64,000 bases of DNA from Halomonas nitroreducens. GTDB taxonomy: Bacteria; Pseudomonadota; Gammaproteobacteria; Pseudomonadales; Halomonadaceae. Every line of letters begins with the position of its first letter. The first letter of the stretch is position 1. Of this stretch, positions 59,245 through 64,000 are shown one piece after another. The notes under the pieces were generated by a model. The model did no database searches. It was not told the origin of the DNA and worked only from the letters and a program-made list of their open reading frames with translations. A program made the translations under genes and the position numbers. The stretch spans positions 310,001 to 374,000 of the forward strand of contig NZ_RXNS01000001.1 in NCBI RefSeq assembly GCF_003966155.1. Direction: 5' to 3'.

Positions 59245-60531
59245 ATGCCACACCCGACCCCACAGACCTCGTCCCGCCGACACGACGTCGTCGTGATCGG
59301 CGGCGGCGCAGCGGGCATCGCGGTGACCGCGAGCCTGCTGAAGCGCCGCGGCGATCTGGACATCGCCATCGTCGAGCCCGCCGAGATGCACAGCTACCAG
59401 CCCGGCTGGACCCTGGTGGGCGGCGGGGTCTTCTCCGCCGCCATCACCCGGCGGCCCATGGCCGATGTCATCCCCGACAAGGCGAGCTGGTACGCGATCC
59501 ATGCCGAGCGGGTGGACCCGGCTGCCGGGGAGGTGGTGCTGGGGGATGGCCGGCGGCTCGGCTATACCCGCCTGGTGGTGGCCCCGGGGCTGGTGATCGA
59601 CTGGGGGGCCATCGAGGGCCTGGAAGCCACCCTCGGCCAGCATGGCGTGACCTCCAACTACCGCTTCGATCTGGCGCCCTATACCTGGTCGCTGGTGCAG
59701 TCGCTGGACAAGGGCCGGGCGCTGTTCACCCAGCCGCCCATGCCCGTCAAGTGCGCCGGCGCCCCGCAGAAGGCCATGTACCTGTCCTGCGATCACTGGC
59801 GCCGCCAGGGTCGCCTGGGCCAGATCGCGGTGAGCTTCTGCACCGCCGGTGAAGTGCTGTTCGGCGTCGCCGACTATGTACCGGCGCTGGAGCACTACAT
59901 CGATCGCTACGGGATCGAGACCGCCTTCGGCCATCGCCTGGTGGCGGTGGACGGCCCGTCGCGCACGGCACGCTTCGCCGTGAAGGATGCCGAGGGCGAG
60001 CGCGCGGAGGAGAGAGACTTCGACATGCTGCACGTGGTGCCGCCGCAGAAGGCGCCAGCATTCATCGCCGATTCGGGGCTCGCCAATGCCGGCGGCTGGC
60101 TCGACCTGGATCCGGAGACGCTCCAGCACGCTCGCCATCCGGCGGTGTTCGGCCTGGGCGATGCCAGCGGCACGCCCAACGCCAAGACTGCCGCGGCGGT
60201 GCGCAAGCAGGCGCCGGTGGTGGCCGAGAACCTGCTGGCCTCGCTGGAGGATGCCCCCCTGCCGGCAGGGTATCTGGGTTACGGGTCCTGCCCGCTGACC
60301 GTGGAGCGGGGACGCATCGTGCTGGCCGAGTTCGGCTATGGCGGCCAGTTGCAGCCCACCTTCCCGCGCTGGGTCAACGACGGTACCCAGGCGACCCGGC
60401 GGGCCTGGTGGCTCAAGGCCAAGCAACTGCCCTGGCTGTACTGGAATGGCATGCTCAGGGGGCATGAGTGGCTGGCCAAGCCGGCCCGGCGCCATGCCGA
60501 TCGAGACGACACCCAGACCGCGAGAGGCTGA
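59245..60531 (+). CDS. sqr: Sulfide:quinone oxidoreductase
   Basis: FAD enzyme of 428 residues that oxidises sulfide to persulfide and reduces quinone. It has the dinucleotide fold VVVIGGGAAGIAVTASLL, the signature MPVKCAGAPQKAMYLSC with Cys170, and a further redox cysteine in VSFCTAGEV (Cys199). The PVKCAGAPQK form is that of type II enzymes such as mammalian SQOR, which pass sulfur to a thiol acceptor. GGAGCCACG precedes the ATG at 59245. It is peripheral to the membrane and feeds persulfide to the dioxygenase upstream. Confidence 0.93.
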   Translation: MPHPTPQTSSRRHDVVVIGGGAAGIAVTASLLKRRGDLDIAIVEPAEMHSYQPGWTLVGGGVFSAAITRRPMADVIPDKASWYAIHAERVDPAAGEVVLGDGRRLGYTRLVVAPGLVIDWGAIEGLEATLGQHGVTSNYRFDLAPYTWSLVQSLDKGRALFTQPPMPVKCAGAPQKAMYLSCDHWRRQGRLGQIAVSFCTAGEVLFGVADYVPALEHYIDRYGIETAFGHRLVAVDGPSRTARFAVKDAEGERAEERDFDMLHVVPPQKAPAFIADSGLANAGGWLDLDPETLQHARHPAVFGLGDASGTPNAKTAAAVRKQAPVVAENLLASLEDAPLPAGYLGYGSCPLTVERGRIVLAEFGYGGQLQPTFPRWVNDGTQATRRAWWLKAKQLPWLYWNGMLRGHEWLAKPARRHADRDDTQTARG

Positions 60532-60533
60532 TG

Positions 60534-62306
60534 ATGCCGTCACGCTGGATTCCCCTGATCGGTTGGCTGCACGGCTACCGGCGCGACATCCTGGCCCGTG
60601 ACCTGCTGGCGGCGGTGATCGTCACCCTGATGCTGGTGCCCCAGGCCCTGGCCTACGCCCTGCTGGCCGGCCTGCCCCCGGAGGTGGGGCTCTACGCCAG
60701 CATGCTGCCGCTAGTGCTCTACGCGGTCTTCGGTACCAGCGCCACCCTGGCGGTGGGGCCGGTGGCCGTGGCCTCCTTGATGACCGCCTCGGCGCTGTCC
60801 GGCATCGCTACGCCCGGCAGTGCCGAGTACGTGGGGGCGGCCCTGGTGCTGGCGGCACTCTCCGGGTTGGTGCTGGTGGCCATGGGCCTGCTGCGTCTGG
60901 GATTCCTCGCCAACTTCCTGAGCCACCCGGTGATCTCGGGCTTCGTCACCGCCTCAGGCATCCTCATCGCCGCCAGCCAGCTGCGCCATATCCTCGGGGT
61001 GGAGGCGTCCGGTCATAACCTGGTGGAAATGCTCTCGGCGTTGATCGCCTCGCTCGGGGACGTCAACATCATCACCCTGGTGATTGGTGGCGGGGTCTGG
61101 GGCTACCTGCTGCTGTGCCGACGGCATCTCAAGGGCGGGCTGCAGCGCCTGGGGCTGTCCGCCACGGCCGCGGACCTGGTGGCCAAGGCCGCCCCGGTCT
61201 CGGCGGTGATCGTCACCACCCTGCTGGCCTGGGCCCTGGGGCTCGGCGAGCGCGGCGTGGCCCTGGTCGGCGAGGTGCCGAGCGGCCTGCCCTCCCTGGC
61301 GCTGCCGAGTCTCGAGCCGGAACTCTGGTCGAGCCTCGCGCCTGCGGCGGTGCTGATCAGCCTGGTGGGATTCGTGGAATCGGTGTCGGTGGCCCAGACC
61401 CTGGCCGCCAAGCGACGCCAGCGCATCGATCCCAACCAGGAATTGATCGCCCTGGGCCTGGCCAACCTCGCTGCCGGGGGAAGCGGGGGCTCGCCGGTGT
61501 CCGGCGGCTTCTCCCGCTCGGTGGTCAACTTCGAGGCCGGGGCCGTCACCCCCCTGGCCGGTGCCTTCACGGCGCTGGGTATCGCCCTCGCGACCCTCAC
61601 CCTGACCACTCCGCTGGCCTTTCTGCCCAAGGCGACGCTGGCGGCCACCATCATCGTCGCCGTGGGTACCCTGATCGACCTGCGCGCCATCAAGCGCACC
61701 TGGGCCTATTCCCGGGCCGATGGCGTGGCCATGCTGGCCACCCTGGTGCTGACCCTGGTCCATGGCGTGGAGAGCGGCATCCTGGCCGGTGTCGTGCTGT
61801 CCCTGGGCCTGCACCTGTATCGCACCAGTCGTCCGCACAGCGCCGTGGTGGGCCGGGTGCCGGGCAGCGAACACTTCCGCAACGTGCGCCGCCACGAGGT
61901 GGAGACCGACGAGCACCTGACGATCCTGCGCGTCGACGAGAGCCTGTATTTCGCCAACGCCCGCTACCTGGAAGACACCGTCATGGCCCTGGCGGCCCGC
62001 CAGCCGGGCCTGGCCCATATCGTCCTGGCCTGTCAGGCGGTCAATGTCATCGACGCCTCGGCCCTGGAGAGCCTGGAGGCCATCAACAGCCGACTGAAGG
62101 ACGCCGGCGTTCGCCTCCACCTGGCCGAGGTGAAAGGGCCGGTGATGGATCGCCTGGAGCACATCGACTTCTACCAGGAGCTGAGCGGCCAGATCTTTCT
62201 CAGCACCTATGACGCCTGGCGTGCCCTGCACGGGGAGGACGCCGGGGTCGTTCCCGCGCCGGACGAGGCGTCCGGCGCTTCCCTCAAGCAAGGAGTCTCA
62301 CCATGA
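60534..62306 (+). CDS. SulP-family anion transporter with STAS domain
   Basis: Anion transporter of 590 residues with about eleven or more membrane helices (residues 15-440), including the SulP motif of VPQALAYALLAGLPPEVGLYAS and LVGFVESVSVAQTLAAKRRQRIDPNQELIALG, and a C-terminal STAS domain (about 450-565). In this operon it probably moves sulfate or sulfite made by sulfide oxidation, though bicarbonate or other anions are possible. Two ATG codons in tandem (60531, 60534); the second is 6 bases from GAGAGG and is preferred. Confidence 0.9.
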   Translation: MPSRWIPLIGWLHGYRRDILARDLLAAVIVTLMLVPQALAYALLAGLPPEVGLYASMLPLVLYAVFGTSATLAVGPVAVASLMTASALSGIATPGSAEYVGAALVLAALSGLVLVAMGLLRLGFLANFLSHPVISGFVTASGILIAASQLRHILGVEASGHNLVEMLSALIASLGDVNIITLVIGGGVWGYLLLCRRHLKGGLQRLGLSATAADLVAKAAPVSAVIVTTLLAWALGLGERGVALVGEVPSGLPSLALPSLEPELWSSLAPAAVLISLVGFVESVSVAQTLAAKRRQRIDPNQELIALGLANLAAGGSGGSPVSGGFSRSVVNFEAGAVTPLAGAFTALGIALATLTLTTPLAFLPKATLAATIIVAVGTLIDLRAIKRTWAYSRADGVAMLATLVLTLVHGVESGILAGVVLSLGLHLYRTSRPHSAVVGRVPGSEHFRNVRRHEVETDEHLTILRVDESLYFANARYLEDTVMALAARQPGLAHIVLACQAVNVIDASALESLEAINSRLKDAGVRLHLAEVKGPVMDRLEHIDFYQELSGQIFLSTYDAWRALHGEDAGVVPAPDEASGASLKQGVSP

Positions 62307-62494
62307 AGACCAACGTCGGCCGCATCGACAAGATCGCGCGCATCCTGATCGGGGCGCTGCTCATCGTGCTGGCCCTGACCGGCACCATCGGCGCCTGGGG
62401 CTGGATCGGGGTGATCCCGCTGGCCACCGGGCTGCTCAATACCTGCCCGCTGTACGCGCTGCTGGGCATCAGTACCTGCAAGAACCACCGTTAA
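62303..62494 (+). CDS. DUF2892 membrane protein (YgaP-like C-terminal domain)
   Basis: Protein of 63 residues with two membrane helices (about 12-28 and 32-52). The sequence MKTNVGRIDKIARILIGALL and the CPLY and CK residues at the end match the DUF2892 module that is fused to rhodanese in YgaP. It commonly travels with sulfide-oxidation genes; it may help sulfur species cross or dock at the membrane. It starts as ATGA on the SulP stop, after AAGGAG. Confidence 0.92.
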   Translation: MKTNVGRIDKIARILIGALLIVLALTGTIGAWGWIGVIPLATGLLNTCPLYALLGISTCKNHR

Positions 62495-62509
62495 GGGAGA
62501 CACGACACC

Positions 62510-62971
62510 TTGGATATCACGGCAAGCCTGCACGGCCTGGTCGGCGGGGTGCTGATCGGGCTTTCGGCCACCTGGCTGATGGCCACCCTGGGGCGGATCG
62601 CCGGCATCAGCGGCATCATCGGCACCCTGGTCACCGCCAGGCCCCGTGGCGACAGCGCCTGGCGCCTGGCCTTCCTGCTCGGACTGGTCAGCGGCCCTCT
62701 GGCGCTGGTGCTGGCGGGTGGCGAGCTGGGCAACGTCTTCGGCCGGCCCGAGGCGGTGATCGGCGAGCCCGCTGGCGGCATCGCCTTGATGCTCGTCGCC
62801 GGCCTGCTGGTCGGCGTCGGCACCGGCATCGGCAGTGGCTGCACCAGCGGCCATGGGGTGTGCGGCCTGGCGCGGCTGTCGCCGCGCTCGATGGTGGCCA
62901 CCCTGACCTTCCTGGCGGCGGCGATCCTCACCGTCTTCGTGGTCCGGCACCTGCTGGGAGGTGGCGCATGA
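62510..62971 (+). CDS. YeeE/YedE-family half transporter, first
   Basis: Membrane protein of 153 residues with about four or five helices and the YeeE/YedE signature GSGCTSGHGVCGLARLSPRS, with two cysteines. Full YeeE/TsuA proteins import thiosulfate through such cysteine loops; here the fold is divided over two genes. The start is a TTG at 62510, after AAGGGAG; no ATG fits the family N-terminus. The stop overlaps the second half as ATGA. Confidence 0.9.
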   Translation: MDITASLHGLVGGVLIGLSATWLMATLGRIAGISGIIGTLVTARPRGDSAWRLAFLLGLVSGPLALVLAGGELGNVFGRPEAVIGEPAGGIALMLVAGLLVGVGTGIGSGCTSGHGVCGLARLSPRSMVATLTFLAAAILTVFVVRHLLGGGA

Positions 62972-63381
62972 GAATCCTGATGGGCTATATCGCCGGCCTG
63001 CTGTTCGGGCTCGGCCTGGCCGTGTCCGGGATGACCGACCCGGCCCGGGTGCTGGGCTTCCTGGATCTCTTCGGCGCCTGGGATCCGACGCTGATGTTCG
63101 TGCTCGGCGGCGCCGTGATCACCAACTTCATCGGCTATCGTCTGGCCATGCGCCGCCCCAATCCGCTGTTCGCCAGTGCCTTCCAGGTGCCGACCCGGCG
63201 TGACCTGGACGGCCGGCTGATCGGTGGCTCGGCGCTGTTCGGCATCGGCTGGGGGCTTTCCGGCTACTGCCCCGGCCCGGCCTTCGCCTCCGTGGTCGGC
63301 ATTACCGCCCCGCTGGCGGCCATGCTGGCGGCCATGGTCGCCGGCTGGTTCCTGGCCCGGGCCCTGCCGTCGCGTTCCTGA
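62968..63381 (+). CDS. YeeE/YedE-family half transporter, second (DUF6691)
   Basis: Membrane protein of 137 residues with four helices; GLGLAVSGMTDPARVLGFLD and GIGWGLSGYCPGPAFASV, with one cysteine, identify the second half of a split YeeE/YedE (DUF6691) pair. Pairs like this are common beside persulfide dioxygenase and SQR. The two halves probably form one thiosulfate- or sulfur-compound channel. A 9-bp hairpin follows the stop. Confidence 0.9.
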   Translation: MRILMGYIAGLLFGLGLAVSGMTDPARVLGFLDLFGAWDPTLMFVLGGAVITNFIGYRLAMRRPNPLFASAFQVPTRRDLDGRLIGGSALFGIGWGLSGYCPGPAFASVVGITAPLAAMLAAMVAGWFLARALPSRS

Positions 63382-63392
63382 CGACGGCCTGC

Positions 63393-63412
63393 CCCTCCGC
63401 CCCGGCGGAGGG
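63393..63412 (+). terminator. Terminator-like hairpin after YeeE/YedE pair
   Basis: CCCTCCGCC-CC-GGCGGAGGG is a perfect 9-bp stem 12 bases after the stop, followed by only a short pyrimidine tail. Confidence 0.5.
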
Positions 63413-63458
63413 CCCTTCGACCAATGGCCTAGCCGGCCCGGGCGCTTTGGGCCGGCGG

Positions 63459-63475
63459 CTTAATGCCGGCTTAAT
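63459..63475 (+). promoter_or_regulatory. PmrA-box-type direct repeat
   Basis: CTTAAT-GCCGG-CTTAAT is an exact direct repeat with 5-base spacing, as in the PmrA box of OmpR-family regulators (YTTAAK-N5-YTTAAK). It lies 44 bases before the response regulator gene and suggests autoregulation; a CACAAT hexamer at 63486-63491 may be the -10 element. Confidence 0.8.
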
Positions 63476-63518
63476 GACGAGGCGACACAATGTCGCACAC
63501 GGAGAGGAGCCCTACGCG

Positions 63519-64000
63519 ATGCATGTGCTGTTGATCGAAGACGATGCCCTGGTGGCCGACGGCATCCGCGCCGGACTGGAGACCCAGGGCTTCGTCGTCG
63601 ACGTAGCGGCCTCCCGGGCGGAGGCCGATTCGCTGATGGCGACCCTGGCCAGCGACCTGGTGATCCTGGACCGCGGCTTGCCCGACGGCGACGGCCTGGG
63701 CCTGCTTGACGAATGGCGCCGGGCGGGCCGGCGGGTACCGGTGCTGGTGCTCACCGCCCGGGACGCCGTGGCGGACCGGGTCGCGGGGCTGCGCGAGGGG
63801 GCCGACGACTACCTGGTCAAGCCCTTCGACCTGGACGAGCTGGTGGCCCGGCTCCAGGCGCTGCTGCGCCGTTCCGCCGGCCAGGCCGGCAGCCGCATCG
63901 AGCACGGCCCGCTCAGTCTGGACCCGGTGTCCCGCGAGGTGCGCCTCGCCGGCAGGCCGGTGTCGCTGTCGCGCCGCGAGCTGATGCTGCTGGAGACCTT
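63519..64000 (+). CDS. OmpR-family response regulator, QseB/PmrA-like, 3' end cut by window edge
   Basis: Two-component regulator; 160 codons are visible. The receiver domain has acidic residues Glu7, Asp8 and Asp9, the phospho-acceptor Asp51 in LVILDRGLPDGDG, Thr79 and Lys101 in LVKPFDLDELVARL. From about 125 the winged-helix DNA-binding domain begins (LSLDPVSREVRLAGRPVSLS). A GAGGAG site precedes the ATG at 63519. The PmrA-like box upstream supports the QseB/PmrA subgroup; its sensor kinase should follow outside the window. The signal it senses is unknown. Confidence 0.92.
   Translation, partial: MHVLLIEDDALVADGIRAGLETQGFVVDVAASRAEADSLMATLASDLVILDRGLPDGDGLGLLDEWRRAGRRVPVLVLTARDAVADRVAGLREGADDYLVKPFDLDELVARLQALLRRSAGQAGSRIEHGPLSLDPVSREVRLAGRPVSLSRRELMLLET

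Overview
The window is a stretch of a high-GC gammaproteobacterial chromosome, most likely Halomonas or another Halomonadaceae. The evidence is gene content and order rather than a marker gene: an Entner-Doudoroff regulon with HexR, a fused EIIA-HPr-EI fructose PTS with a Cra-type repressor, the ispD-ispF-truD-surE-pcm-nlpD-rpoS block, a PA3496-family small protein and a PpSB1-type short LOV protein. Nearly all of the DNA is protein coding. I found no rRNA, tRNA, intact insertion sequence, prophage or CRISPR array.

Region 1 (1-9017, minus strand) is part of an aryl-polyene-type lipid pathway. In transcription order it holds a chain-length-factor-like ketosynthase, one acyl carrier protein, a COG4648 membrane protein, an AMP-ligase fused to a hotdog dehydratase, a family 2 glycosyltransferase, an LpxL-like acyltransferase, an aromatic amino-acid ammonia lyase, a LolA-like carrier and an MMPL exporter cut by the left edge. 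The ketosynthases, ketoreductase and methyltransferase expected of such clusters must lie further left. Region 2 (9134-26712) is central sugar metabolism: hexR facing zwf-pgl-eda, a fruBKA operon facing cra, and a minus-strand run edd-glk-mutarotase-aldo/keto reductase-fructokinase. HexR-like operators lie at both ends and Cra-like operators lie between fruB and cra.

Region 3 (26.8-37.9 kb) is housekeeping: a structured intergenic element, a COG3146 acyltransferase, ftsB, ispD, ispF, truD, surE, pcm, a DUF368 membrane protein, nlpD, rpoS with a perfect terminator hairpin, alr, a REP-like element and an LpxL-type acyltransferase. Region 4 (38-46 kb) is mixed: a small membrane protein, DUF2254, ettA, a PA3496-family protein, a short LOV photoreceptor, an MFS transporter, a SelT/W/H protein and a DMT transporter. 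Two heptanucleotide tandem arrays begin at or within 5 bases of the stop codons of two small genes here.

Region 5 (45.5-54.9 kb) has tesA head to head with a ybbA-ybbP ABC transporter, a PPK2-family polyphosphate kinase, an unrecognised secreted protein, glyA and an orphan MotB/OmpA-like protein. Region 6 (55.0-63.4 kb) holds a beta-CASP hydrolase and then a sulfide/persulfide module: secreted rhodanese and DsrE proteins, a perfect 18-bp operator-like palindrome, persulfide dioxygenase, DUF442 protein, sulfide:quinone oxidoreductase, SulP transporter, DUF2892 protein and two half-size YeeE/YedE proteins. Together these could oxidise sulfide to persulfide and sulfite/thiosulfate and move the products. 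The window ends in an OmpR-family response regulator preceded by an exact PmrA-box-type direct repeat.
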